9,232 nt of DNA from Candidatus Zhuqueibacterota bacterium (GCA_022706175.1 JAKJDB010000070.1:1-9232), one strand, 5' to 3'. Positions 1 to 7,581 are shown, counted from the stretch's first letter. Notes: generated from the letters alone by a model not told the origin. Translations and numbers: made by a program.

Positions 1-759
1 GATGAGAGCGGCAACATCAGTTTTGTCGATGTCGGTTTTTATGCCGGCATGTACACCAACGGCGACCGCTTTGGCGCCGCCATTCTGGATTATGACATGG
101 ACGGCCTTCAGGATATTTTTATCCCTTCTCAGGATTATGGCTACATCCTGTATCACAACCTGGGCCCGGCAGCCGCCAACAACTGGATCGGTTTTGATCT
201 GTGGGGAACCGAGTCCGCTCGCGATCCGCTGGGATCGCTGGTCACGCTGTACGCCGGCGGCAAGCGTCAGATGCGCTGGACCAAGGCCGCCAACACCTGG
301 AAGATTCAGGACAATCCCTATGTCCATTTCGGCATCGGCCAAGCCACCCGCATTGACTCGGTGGTCATTCGCTGGCCGTTGGGCAATGTGGAGGTGCTGA
401 AGGACCTGGCGATCAATCAATATCACAAAATCACCGAATCCAGCGGCACCGACGTTTCCGCTCAGCCTGTACAGGTCCCACTGTCCTTTGCGTTGGCGCA
501 AAACTATCCCAATCCCTTTAATCCGGAGACCCGTATAGAGTATACGTTGGCAGCCAACGGCGCGGTGTTGCTGGAAGTGTTCAATCTGTCCGGGCAAAAA
601 GTCGCCACTCTCGTCGACAGGATGCAACCGGCCGGCAAGCATTCCGTGCAATGGCGTGGATGCGATGATCGCCGCCAGCCGCTGCCCAGCGGCCTGTATA
701 CCTATCGTCTCTCTGCCGGTTCGACGACGAGTACGAAAAAGATGCTGTTTGTACGCTGA
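1..759 (+). CDS. CRTAC1-like FG-GAP/ASPIC protein with C-terminal sorting domain (5' end outside window)
   Basis: The reading frame is open from base 1, so this is the last 252 residues of a larger secreted protein. Seen in order: one calcium-loop FG-GAP/VCBS repeat of D-x-D-x-D-G type (about residues 30-38, DYDMDG), then an ASPIC/UnbV domain (about 62-128) with the hallmarks VHFGIG and IRWPLG. A linker follows, then NYPNPFNP (168-175) opening a FlgD/Ig-like C-terminal module that ends in KKMLFVR. In known families, FG-GAP repeats form a beta-propeller, ASPIC/UnbV often follows them in CRTAC1-like proteins, and the C-terminal module is a type IX-style sorting signal. I infer an exported, surface-bound or released protein; its ligand is unknown. 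The last 232 residues are colinear with the end of the protein at 4736-6556, with 52 of 83 ASPIC positions identical by hand count. The missing N terminus probably carries a signal peptide and more repeats. Confidence 0.9.
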   Translation, partial: DESGNISFVDVGFYAGMYTNGDRFGAAILDYDMDGLQDIFIPSQDYGYILYHNLGPAAANNWIGFDLWGTESARDPLGSLVTLYAGGKRQMRWTKAANTWKIQDNPYVHFGIGQATRIDSVVIRWPLGNVEVLKDLAINQYHKITESSGTDVSAQPVQVPLSFALAQNYPNPFNPETRIEYTLAANGAVLLEVFNLSGQKVATLVDRMQPAGKHSVQWRGCDDRRQPLPSGLYTYRLSAGSTTSTKKMLFVR

Positions 760-862
760 CATTTCGCTGATGAGCTAGAACCTTTGTTTTTGCGCTGAAT
801 GACAGTCGAGACGCGTCCAGCAAGGTGAAAGGGAGTTGTTGGAAGTGCCGAGACGTAACCAG

Positions 863-894
863 GGTTGCCTATGAATGGACGCCCCCAGGCAATC
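863..894 (+). other. possible stem-loop upstream of the 923 gene
   Basis: GGTTGCCT at 863-870 can pair with AGGCAATC at 887-894, giving eight pairs including one G-T wobble around a 16-base loop. It lies in the 163-base gap between two secreted-protein genes and ends 17 bases before the ribosome binding site. No T run follows, so it does not look like an intrinsic terminator. It may be a leader structure or chance. Nothing else clear is visible in 760-910. Confidence 0.25.
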
Positions 895-910
895 TGATTA
901 AAGGCGAAGA

Positions 911-916
911 GGGAGG
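911..916 (+). promoter_or_regulatory. ribosome binding site (GGGAGG) deciding the 923 start
   Basis: GGGAGG directly abuts an ATG at 917 and stands six bases before a second in-frame ATG at 923. The normal Shine-Dalgarno spacing favours 923; using 917 would only add two residues (MK). Confidence 0.7.
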
Positions 917-922
917 ATGAAA

Positions 923-2617
923 ATGAAACATATGCTAATTGCGGTCATCTGCAGCCTGGTGATCATCGGCCACACCCATGCCCAGAGCGATAACGGCAAC
1001 AAATTCAACCAGGTCTGGCATTCCTCGTTGACTGATTTTGTCAAGGGTAATCTGGTAAATGCCGGAATGGATATCGACGGCGATGGGTGGGGCGAATTCC
1101 TGGTCTGGGATGTGACCACCCAGACGTACCTTTTGTATGAGGCTTTTGCAGACGACCAGTATCACATTGTATACCGGGATAATGAACTGCTCAATTTTTT
1201 CGATTTGGATCGTGACGGGCAACTCGAGCTGGTAAAAATCCACCAGGAGGCGGCAACCTTGCAGCAATGGATGACCATTCATGAATGGAACGGTAAAAAT
1301 CTTGATGCCGACCTTTCCGGTGGTTTTCTGGAGCCTGCCAAGACAACGAACCGGATTCCCAGAACCTTTTGGTACGGCATCGCCGAAGGGCATGGTTTTG
1401 ATAGAGGCGTATGGGATTTTAAAAACTTTGATGGCGATCAGGATTGGGATATTATCGCCGTAGATGCCAAGCTCAGCGTTTGGGGCGGCCAGGTGGTCCG
1501 GTGGAACGAGGGCACCATCATCAACATTTTGGAAATGACGAATTTCGACACAGACGCCCCACAGCTCACTCTCCGCTACACCAGTGGCTCTTTGGCCAAC
1601 GGCATGCGGTTTTTCGGCGTGTATAACGCCTATATCGACATCGACCGGGATGGCTTGATGGACAATATCCTCGTGAGCGATCATGCCCAGACGCTGATGG
1701 GGATTCGTACCGCAGGCAATGACCAGTATGATCCGATCGTGGTCTCCCGGTTGACCGATGCACTGTTTTATCATCTGCCCAGCTGGCCCATTGTCGCCGA
1801 CCTGGACGGGGATAACGTCGACGACATTTTTTTCGGCGATCTGGACGGGCAGGTATGGTACACGCAAGCTTATCAGGACTTTCCATCCACTTTGTCGGAT
1901 TATAATATTTTATTGCTGAATCGCGTCGTTGCCAAGCAAAGCGAGCCCGGCGCCACCAACATGTGCATCGGCGGTCATCTGGGCGATCAGGACGGCGACG
2001 GCAAACCGGATATTTATTTTTTTTCCAAGGACATCAACAGCCTGATCGATATTGAGTATCAAGGCGGTTTTGCCGGCGATGCGTCCTCCTTTTCATTCAC
2101 CTACACCAAGCTGCATTTTCCAAATGGCGATCTGATGAATGCCACGATGTGGGAAATGCAAACCGGCGCTCGTTATGGATTTCCTCTGCTGGATATGGAT
2201 CAGGACGGCAAAAGAGAATTAGTTCTGGGCGCTGTGGATACGGATAATATGGCGACTCGAGGCATTCCTACTTTATATATTTTAGAAAGTGAACATCAGG
2301 CCGTTACCGCCGTCCGAAAACCTTTTAACACTTTGCCGGTAAAGTATCAGCAACTGACCAATTATCCCAATCCTTTCAATCCGGCGACTGAGATCGAGTT
2401 TACGTTGGCCGAACCGGGCTGGGCGACCCTCGCTATTTATGATAGCAACGGCAGATTGGTGCGAAATCTGCTTTCCGAGCAGAGACCGGCCGGACGCCAG
2501 ACCGTTGTGTGGAATGCCAAAGACAATAACAACGGAAATGTCCCCAGCGGTGTTTATTTTTGCGTTTTTCATTCACAGGATTTCACAGCCACAAAGAAAA
2601 TGATGCTGATAAAATAG
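923..2617 (+). CDS. secreted FG-GAP/VCBS-type repeat protein with C-terminal sorting domain
   Basis: This is a 564-residue protein of unknown specific function. It starts with a signal peptide: basic MKHM, then a hydrophobic run, with likely cleavage after THA at residue 20. Seven calcium-loop or degenerate loop motifs are spread through the body, near residues 50 (DIDGDG), 94 (DLDRDG), 168 (NFDGDQD), 239 (DIDRDG), 293 (DLDGDN), 355 (DQDGDG) and 424 (DMDQDG). This fits a seven-bladed FG-GAP/VCBS-like propeller, though the spacing is irregular. NYPNPFNP at 480-487 opens a FlgD/Ig-like module ending in KKMMLIK, the type IX-style sorting tail shared with the neighbouring secreted proteins. Unlike those neighbours it has no ASPIC/UnbV domain. 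No catalytic motif is recognised. It probably acts at the cell surface or outside, in adhesion or ligand binding (inference). ATG 917 is an alternative start, but the GGGAGG spacing favours 923. Confidence 0.9.
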   Translation: MKHMLIAVICSLVIIGHTHAQSDNGNKFNQVWHSSLTDFVKGNLVNAGMDIDGDGWGEFLVWDVTTQTYLLYEAFADDQYHIVYRDNELLNFFDLDRDGQLELVKIHQEAATLQQWMTIHEWNGKNLDADLSGGFLEPAKTTNRIPRTFWYGIAEGHGFDRGVWDFKNFDGDQDWDIIAVDAKLSVWGGQVVRWNEGTIINILEMTNFDTDAPQLTLRYTSGSLANGMRFFGVYNAYIDIDRDGLMDNILVSDHAQTLMGIRTAGNDQYDPIVVSRLTDALFYHLPSWPIVADLDGDNVDDIFFGDLDGQVWYTQAYQDFPSTLSDYNILLLNRVVAKQSEPGATNMCIGGHLGDQDGDGKPDIYFFSKDINSLIDIEYQGGFAGDASSFSFTYTKLHFPNGDLMNATMWEMQTGARYGFPLLDMDQDGKRELVLGAVDTDNMATRGIPTLYILESEHQAVTAVRKPFNTLPVKYQQLTNYPNPFNPATEIEFTLAEPGWATLAIYDSNGRLVRNLLSEQRPAGRQTVVWNAKDNNNGNVPSGVYFCVFHSQDFTATKKMMLIK

Positions 2618-2708
2618 TATTCGGTCGGCACGGCTGTTGTTGTGTCGTGTCGCCTTGCACGTTATTCCTGGCGACTGTTGTGATCCAAACAAACGGTATA
2701 GTAATTTT

Positions 2709-4082
2709 ATGAAGAAATCGGAATTCATTAATAAAAACTGGCTGTTCCGCTACTGCGACCATGGCCGTGGAGAGCGGTTCGATTTCCATCGCGATGAAAA
2801 AACAGAGGGATGGCTGCCGGCTGCCGTGCCCGGCGACGTTCATCTTGATCTGATGGCTGCCGGAATGATCACGGATCCGTTTTACGCCATGGAGAGCGAC
2901 CATTGCCTGTGGATGGAGGAGAAAGACTGGTGGTATCGCACCATGTTTCGTGTGCCGGAGGCTGAAAAGGTAAAAGGAGAAAAACAGATCTTTCTGCTGT
3001 TTCACGGACTGGATACGTTCGCCACCATTTATCTCAACGGCAACCGACTAGCCAGCCACCAGAACATGTTCACCCCTTTGCGAATCAACATTACGTCCGA
3101 GCTGCTCGACGATGATAACGATCTGCGCGTGTGCCTGGCCTCGCCGGCCTACAGCCCCCGCATTCATCGGGATTCGCTTTTGGCGCGAACGCCGCCGCAA
3201 AGATTATGCAGCCGCAAAGCGCAAGCCAGTTACGGTTGGGATATCGCCCCACGATTGGTGACGATCGGCCTTTGGCGTCCCGTGGAGCTGTTGATCTGCG
3301 ATGCCGTGGAAATCACCGACGCGTGGATTCGAACGGAACAGATCGTCGGATCCACCGCCCAGGTGACGCTTGAATTTTCCATCGCCGTACACGACGACCT
3401 TCCCCGTCAGGTCCTCGTCGATGTGAAGGTGTTCGATCAAAAACGTCGAATCGCCTTAACCCTCGACGCTGCAATGAACCATCGGTCGGAATCGTTTACT
3501 CTGCAGAATCCGCCGTTGTGGTGGCCGCACAACCATGGTGCGCCGGCCCTGCTGCCCTATTCCATCACTCTGGCCAAAGATCATCGGGAGATCGATCGCT
3601 GCGAAGGCGTCTTTGGCGTGCGCACGATCGAATTGGTTGAGGAGCCGTTGGAAGGAAACAAACGCAGCTTTTATTTCAAGGTGAACGGCAAACCGGTTTT
3701 TCTCAAAGGCATGAATTGGACGCCGTGCGATGCGATCTATGCCCGGATCAGCGACGCAAGATATGAAAAGCTGCTGAGCAAAGCCGTAGAATCGAATATC
3801 AACACGCTGCGTGTGTGGGGCGGCGGCATCTACGAGTCGGAGACCTTTTATCAGCTCTGTGATCGCCAGGGGGTTCTGGTCTGGCAGGATTTCATGTTCG
3901 CCTGCGGCGTCTATCCCCAGGATGAGGCCTTTCTCGCTGAAGTCAAAGAGGAGGCGGAGACCATCGTCAAGCAGTTGCGCCACCATCCGTCGTTGTTCAT
4001 CTGGTGCGGCGATAACGAGGTGGATTGGGTTGGCGTAACCGGATCAATCGCGAACTGCTGCCGCAGGTCTGTCATGCCCTAG
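2709..4082 (+). CDS. GH2 beta-mannosidase-like enzyme, N-terminal part (frameshifted)
   Basis: The product is a family 2 glycoside hydrolase, most like beta-mannosidases that release beta-linked mannose from glycan ends. Residues 1-200 form the sugar-binding jelly-roll domain, with the typical VPGDVHLDL (40-48), DPF, and W-Y-R-x-x-F near 75-80. An Ig-like domain follows (about 200-310), then the start of the TIM barrel: NGKPVFLKGMNW (326-337), RVWGGGIYE (368-376) and VWQDFMFACG (391-400). IWCGDNE places the probable acid/base Glu at residue 437 (4017-4019). After VDW the frame runs out of family similarity and stops at 4082, while the rest of the enzyme continues at 4025-4636 in another frame. 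No signal peptide is seen, so a cytoplasmic site is likely. The start chosen is ATG 2709 (MKKSEF), which has no clear Shine-Dalgarno. The frame stays open upstream to a TTG at 2637, but that extension adds residues unlike the family. Confidence 0.88.
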   Translation: MKKSEFINKNWLFRYCDHGRGERFDFHRDEKTEGWLPAAVPGDVHLDLMAAGMITDPFYAMESDHCLWMEEKDWWYRTMFRVPEAEKVKGEKQIFLLFHGLDTFATIYLNGNRLASHQNMFTPLRINITSELLDDDNDLRVCLASPAYSPRIHRDSLLARTPPQRLCSRKAQASYGWDIAPRLVTIGLWRPVELLICDAVEITDAWIRTEQIVGSTAQVTLEFSIAVHDDLPRQVLVDVKVFDQKRRIALTLDAAMNHRSESFTLQNPPLWWPHNHGAPALLPYSITLAKDHREIDRCEGVFGVRTIELVEEPLEGNKRSFYFKVNGKPVFLKGMNWTPCDAIYARISDARYEKLLSKAVESNINTLRVWGGGIYESETFYQLCDRQGVLVWQDFMFACGVYPQDEAFLAEVKEEAETIVKQLRHHPSLFIWCGDNEVDWVGVTGSIANCCRRSVMP

Positions 4083-4636
4083 ATCCGAGCCGGCCGTTCG
4101 TCGTCAGCTCGCCGTTCTCGCACGATCACGAGCATCCCAACGACCCGACCAGCGGCGATGTGCATCTGTGGAAGCACGGCGCTTCCTACCGGGATGAGTA
4201 TTATACCGGCTGTTTTCCCAATATGATCACAGAGATTGGCCACATCAGCCTGCCGGATTTGACTGTATTGAAACAGTGCATTCCGGCCGACAAACTCTGG
4301 CCTCCTTTTAACGAGCACTGGTACATGCATTGTGCTGATCCCAACCGTTCGGGTGATTCTTATCGCGTGCAATCTTATTTTGATTCCATTCGCGCCAACG
4401 GCCTGGCGGCGCCGCAAACGGTGGAAGAGCTGATTGAGTCGACGCAACAACTGCAAACGGACGCGACGACGTTCTGGATTCAGCATTTTTCAGCGCAACC
4501 TCAGTGCTGGGGCCTCTTCCTGTGGAATTTGTGCGATGCCTGGCCGCAGATTTCGGATGCGTATATCGCCTATCCCTTTCACGTCAAGCCGGCGCTGGCC
4601 GCTGTGCGGGAGGGCTTTGGCAATATAACCAGGTAA
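4025..4636 (+). CDS. GH2 beta-mannosidase-like enzyme, C-terminal part (continuation in shifted frame)
   Basis: This frame continues the GH2 TIM barrel of the preceding entry rather than being a separate gene. It carries LLPQVCHALDPSRPF, SSPF, and TEIGH with the probable nucleophile Glu at 4232-4234. It then has LFLWNLCDAWPQISDAY, the usual end of the barrel in this family. The TTG at 4025 is only where the frame opens; no ribosome binding site supports an independent start. Adding one G to the GGG at 4027-4029 joins the two parts into VDWGWRNRINRE and gives an uninterrupted frame of 642 residues. Typical beta-mannosidases have about 800-900 residues with further Ig-like domains after the barrel. 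Those domains are absent here: the protein stops at GFGNITR shortly after the barrel. The two catalytic glutamates would be about 72 residues apart, shorter than I recall for characterised members, so a short deletion in that loop is also possible. Confidence 0.87.
   Translation: MGWRNRINRELLPQVCHALDPSRPFVVSSPFSHDHEHPNDPTSGDVHLWKHGASYRDEYYTGCFPNMITEIGHISLPDLTVLKQCIPADKLWPPFNEHWYMHCADPNRSGDSYRVQSYFDSIRANGLAAPQTVEELIESTQQLQTDATTFWIQHFSAQPQCWGLFLWNLCDAWPQISDAYIAYPFHVKPALAAVREGFGNITR
4026..4033 (+). other. apparent one-base frameshift site in the GH2 gene
   Basis: Reading passes from the frame of 2709 to the frame of 4025 within TGGGTTGG. One extra G in the GGG run restores a continuous GH2 reading frame. 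The change may be a sequencing or assembly error, or a true inactivating mutation. No classic slippery heptamer with a downstream pseudoknot is evident. Confidence 0.75.
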
Positions 4637-4642
4637 AAAGAC

Positions 4643-4679
4643 GGTGATCGCTTTTGGCTTTCGCCCGGGCGCGATCGCC
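4643..4679 (+). other. stem-loop between the GH2 gene and the next secreted-protein gene
   Basis: GGTGATCGC (4643-4651) pairs with GCGATCGCC (4671-4679), giving nine pairs with one wobble and a 19-base loop. The loop contains a smaller GGC-TTTC-GCC hairpin. It starts seven bases after the GH2 stop codon and lies in the 99-base gap. There is no following T run, so it would be an atypical terminator. An mRNA-stabilising or attenuating 3' structure is equally possible. Confidence 0.4.
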
Positions 4680-4722
4680 TGTCCGCCGTTGCCGAAGCCT
4701 TATGCTGTGAAACGCCTTTTGC

Positions 4723-4727
4723 GGAGG
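4723..4727 (+). promoter_or_regulatory. ribosome binding site (GGAGG) for the 4736 gene
   Basis: GGAGG stands eight bases before ATG 4736, which opens directly into a good signal peptide. This supports that start. Confidence 0.8.
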
Positions 4728-4735
4728 AAAGAAAA

Positions 4736-6556
4736 ATGAAAAAGTTGGTCACGGTTTGCTGCTTGCTGCTTGTGGCCCTGGTGGCTACGGCACAGGATCT
4801 GACGCAATACGAATTGCTGAACTCCAGCACCATTGGCATTCCCAAGGTGCTCATGGATCGCTGGGGCGCTGTATCAGCCGACATCGATAATAACGGTTGG
4901 CCCGACATTTTTTCCGTCAAGTGGCGCGGAAGAACCATTTACAGCCAAATGTACCTGAACAGTTCCGGAATGTACGGCAACGACATCATGCCCAATTCGC
5001 CGCAACTCATGGCTTATGAAGATACTCAAAACGCCACGCGGTGCAACATCTTTGCCGACTATGACAACGACGGCGACAAGGACTTTTTCTTCGGCGGCGA
5101 TTACGATATGGCCCTGTTCAGAAACGATAATAGTGTCTTTACCAACGTCAGCCAGGCCACGGGCGTCAAGGGCGCCGGAGCGCCGGGATTTTTCACGGTT
5201 TACGGATTCGACTGCGGCGCCTGGGCCGATTATGACCGGGACGGAGACCTGGATCTGGTCGTCTGCCAAACCAATAACAAGAACTTTTTCTTTTTTCGCA
5301 ACAACGGCGGCGTCTTTGAGAACATCGCTCAGCAGGTTGGTTTGGCGGGAAAAAATCCTCTGGGCAACACCGGTGATCGCGGCGCCTATAGCGCCCGGTT
5401 GCAGTGGATCGATTATGACCTGGACGGCGATCCGGACCTGTCCGCCGGCTGGCTGCTGTTTCAAAACAATAATGGGGTATTTACCGAGGTGGCGAAAACC
5501 ATCGGACTCAAACCCGATTCTTTGACTTTTTTCACCGCCTGGTTCGATTATGACACCGACGGCGATTGGGACTTTTTCAAAATCCGCCACGGCAGCGAGG
5601 ACCCGGGCCACAATTCTATCTGGAAAAATCAAAACGGCACCTTCGTCGATGTTACCGACGAAACCGGGTTGAATGGCTGGAATCCGCACATCGGCGCCTC
5701 TTTTAACCTCGGCGACTATGACAACGACGGCGACGAGGATGTCTACATCCAGATCAACAATTGGACGGACATGGATGTGCTGTTATTGAATGAAGAAGTC
5801 GAAGGCGGCCTCCACGTATTGACCGATGTAGCGCCCTATATCGGCATGACCACGGTCGGCGATCGCAAGGGCGCCACCATGCTGGATTATGATATGGACG
5901 GCTTTCTCGATATTTATGTGCCCTCGCTGGATTTCGGCTCTCTGATCTATCACAACAAGGGCAATGCCAATCACTGGATCGGCATGATCCTGGAAGGCAC
6001 TCAGTCCAATCGCGATGCCATCGGCACTCTGGTGACCTGTTACGCCGGCGGAAAGAAGCAGATGAGGTACACTCGCGTGCCGTCCACATGGAAAATTCAA
6101 GACAACCAGTTCGTCCATTTCGGCATCGGCACAACAGCCTCCATCGACTCGATTGTCATCCGCTGGCCGCTGGGTTTGAAGGAGGTTTATACCGGATTAG
6201 CGCTCGACCGGTATCACCGCATTAAGGAAGGCCAAGGGAGCAGCGAGGTTGCGGCAACGCCCCTGACGGCTCCGGAAACCTTCCGACTGGAACAAAATCA
6301 TCCCAATCCGTTCAATCCGACGACGACTATTCGTTATCACGTATCCGTCGCCTCTCCGATCACATTGACGATCTTTAACCTGGCCGGTGAGCGTGTTCAA
6401 ACCCTCGTCAACGCCGAATTCAAGCCGGCGGGCAACTATAGCGTGCTCTGGAACGGACGGGATCAAGCGGGCCGCAGCGCACCGTCAGGAGTATACCTCT
6501 ATCGTTTGGAGACCGGCGCTACGATGCAGGTGAAGAAAATGACTTTGATGAAATAA
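4736..6556 (+). CDS. CRTAC1-like FG-GAP/VCBS plus ASPIC/UnbV secreted protein with C-terminal sorting domain
   Basis: This is a complete 606-residue exported protein. The signal peptide is MKKL followed by a hydrophobic run, with likely cleavage after ATA at residue 19. Seven calcium-loop motifs follow, at about residues 49 (DIDNNG), 108 (DYDNDGD), 165 (DYDRDGD), 227 (DYDLDGD), 271 (DYDTDGD), 328 (DYDNDGD) and 384 (DYDMDG), as in an FG-GAP/VCBS propeller. An ASPIC/UnbV domain occupies about 414-482, with SNRDAIG, YAGGKKQMR, VHFGIG and IRWPLG. NHPNPFNP at 521-528 opens the FlgD/Ig-like sorting module, which ends in KKMTLMK. Known relatives are called CRTAC1-like; their bacterial role is mostly undefined. 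I infer calcium-dependent binding at the cell surface. It is a paralogue of the partial gene at 1-759. Its stop lies only nine bases before dhaK, so it probably shares a transcript with dhaKL. Confidence 0.95.
   Translation: MKKLVTVCCLLLVALVATAQDLTQYELLNSSTIGIPKVLMDRWGAVSADIDNNGWPDIFSVKWRGRTIYSQMYLNSSGMYGNDIMPNSPQLMAYEDTQNATRCNIFADYDNDGDKDFFFGGDYDMALFRNDNSVFTNVSQATGVKGAGAPGFFTVYGFDCGAWADYDRDGDLDLVVCQTNNKNFFFFRNNGGVFENIAQQVGLAGKNPLGNTGDRGAYSARLQWIDYDLDGDPDLSAGWLLFQNNNGVFTEVAKTIGLKPDSLTFFTAWFDYDTDGDWDFFKIRHGSEDPGHNSIWKNQNGTFVDVTDETGLNGWNPHIGASFNLGDYDNDGDEDVYIQINNWTDMDVLLLNEEVEGGLHVLTDVAPYIGMTTVGDRKGATMLDYDMDGFLDIYVPSLDFGSLIYHNKGNANHWIGMILEGTQSNRDAIGTLVTCYAGGKKQMRYTRVPSTWKIQDNQFVHFGIGTTASIDSIVIRWPLGLKEVYTGLALDRYHRIKEGQGSSEVAATPLTAPETFRLEQNHPNPFNPTTTIRYHVSVASPITLTIFNLAGERVQTLVNAEFKPAGNYSVLWNGRDQAGRSAPSGVYLYRLETGATMQVKKMTLMK
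5057..5734 (+). repeat. internal coding repeat of the calcium-loop motif
   Basis: The 21-base stretch encoding DYDNDGD at 5057-5077 recurs without change at 5714-5734 inside the same gene. The other loops (DYDRDGD, DYDLDGD, DYDTDGD) are diverged versions with similar codons. This is a protein-level FG-GAP repeat rather than a mobile or regulatory DNA repeat. Confidence 0.75.
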
Positions 6557-6565
6557 GAGCGCTCC

Positions 6566-7567
6566 ATGAAAAAGCTGATCAATGATCCCTATCAGTATGC
6601 GATAGAGGAGATCGAAGGCTATGCCGCTGCGTTTCCGCAACGGGTGCGCCGGGTCGACGGGGTGCAGGCGGTCGTGAGGGTGGAGGCGCCCATCCAGGGA
6701 AAGGTGGCTGTGCTGATCGGCGGCGGCAGCGGACATGAACCTCTGTTCATGGGGTATCTCGGCAAGGGGCTCGCCGACGGCTGCGCAGTCGGCCATGTGT
6801 TTGCCTCTCCATCGGCTGAAATCATCTATCAATCCACCCGCGCTGTTTCCGGCGGCGCGGGCGTGATCTATGTCTATGGCAACTATTCCGGCGATGTGAT
6901 GAACTTTGATATGGCGGCGGAAAGAGCGGCCGAGCAGGGGATCGCGGTGACCACCGTGGTCATCACCGATGATGTCGCTTCTGCACCCAGGGAAGCCAGA
7001 GATCAACGACGAGGCATTGCTGGTGATTTTTTCGTGATCAAGGCAGCCGGCGCCCGGGCCGAAGAAGGCGCTTCTCTGGCAGAGGTGGCGGCTGCAGCGA
7101 CCAAGGCCAATGACAATACCCGATCTATGGGCGTGGCGCTCACTTCCTGCATTGTGCCGGCATCCGGCAAAGCCACGTTTCACATGGGCGAAGATGAGAT
7201 GGAGATCGGGCTGGGCATTCACGGCGAACCCGGCGAGTCGCGGCAAAAAATCTTGCCCGCTGATCGGATAACGGACAGGATGATGGCCAGAATTCTCGAG
7301 GACCTGCCGTTTGCTTCAGGCGATCGGGTCGCTGTTCTGGTGAACGGGCTCGGCGCCACGCCGCAGGGCGAGCTCTATATCGTGTTCCGCAGAGTCGCTG
7401 CCATGCTAAAGCAACGCCGCATCAGCATCCACCGCTCCTACGTCGGCGAATACAGCACCTCTCTGGAGATGGCCGGCTGTTCGATTTCATTGATGCGCCT
7501 GGATCAAGAGTTGACCAGGCTGCTGGATCAACCTTGCGACAGCGCCTGCCTGGTGCAAACGGCGTGA
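6566..7567 (+). CDS. dhaK: dihydroxyacetone kinase subunit DhaK
   Basis: This 333-residue substrate-binding subunit presents dihydroxyacetone, or a related short ketose, for phosphorylation by DhaL-bound nucleotide. Visible motifs: GGGSGHEP with His57, GNYSGDVMNF with Asp110, and GIHGEPG with His219. They match His56, Asp109 and His218 of the E. coli protein; the last forms the covalent hemiaminal bond with the substrate. The start MKKLINDP is the classic DhaK N terminus, so ATG 6566 is firm although its ribosome binding site is weak. The nine bases separating it from the upstream stop contain the palindrome GAGCGCTC, and translation may be coupled to the upstream gene. dhaL follows after 14 bases. 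The length is slightly below E. coli DhaK (356). A related specificity, such as erythrulose in LerK-type enzymes, cannot be excluded. Confidence 0.97.
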   Translation: MKKLINDPYQYAIEEIEGYAAAFPQRVRRVDGVQAVVRVEAPIQGKVAVLIGGGSGHEPLFMGYLGKGLADGCAVGHVFASPSAEIIYQSTRAVSGGAGVIYVYGNYSGDVMNFDMAAERAAEQGIAVTTVVITDDVASAPREARDQRRGIAGDFFVIKAAGARAEEGASLAEVAAAATKANDNTRSMGVALTSCIVPASGKATFHMGEDEMEIGLGIHGEPGESRQKILPADRITDRMMARILEDLPFASGDRVAVLVNGLGATPQGELYIVFRRVAAMLKQRRISIHRSYVGEYSTSLEMAGCSISLMRLDQELTRLLDQPCDSACLVQTA

Positions 7568-7571
7568 ATGT

Positions 7572-7575
7572 GGAG
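7572..7575 (+). promoter_or_regulatory. ribosome binding site (GGAG) deciding the dhaL start
   Basis: GGAG lies six bases before ATG 7582. The in-frame GTG codons at 7564 and 7570 have no such site, and the DhaL family start fits MLSTQDW. Confidence 0.7.
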
Positions 7576-7581
7576 AAGGAC

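Noticed and set aside
935..1867. Long open frame on the minus strand opposite the 923-2617 gene
   Set aside because: It is a mirror of the Asp/Gly-rich plus-strand gene, with no ribosome binding site or recognisable domain. The plus-strand protein has a signal peptide, repeats and sorting tail.
2637..2708. Upstream extension of the GH2 gene from TTG 2637
   Set aside because: The added residues do not look like a signal peptide or GH2 sequence, and the family pattern begins soon after ATG 2709.
2678..2709. Bacteroidota-like promoter (TTG and a TA-rich box) before the GH2 gene
   Set aside because: The TA-rich element TAATTTTA would run into the start codon, leaving no room for a leader, and the match to consensus is weak.
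4025..4082. Programmed ribosomal frameshift in the GH2 gene
   Set aside because: There is no slippery heptamer or convincing downstream structure, and metabolic glycosidases are not known to use it. A missing base is simpler.
4874..5689. Open minus-strand frame of 271 codons rich in Val and Ile
   Set aside because: GAC/GAT-rich calcium loops read backwards give Val/Ile codons. This explains the openness; no start signal or family is seen.
6485..7246. Minus-strand open frame opposite dhaK
   Set aside because: dhaK on the plus strand is unambiguous from its catalytic motifs; the reverse frame has none.
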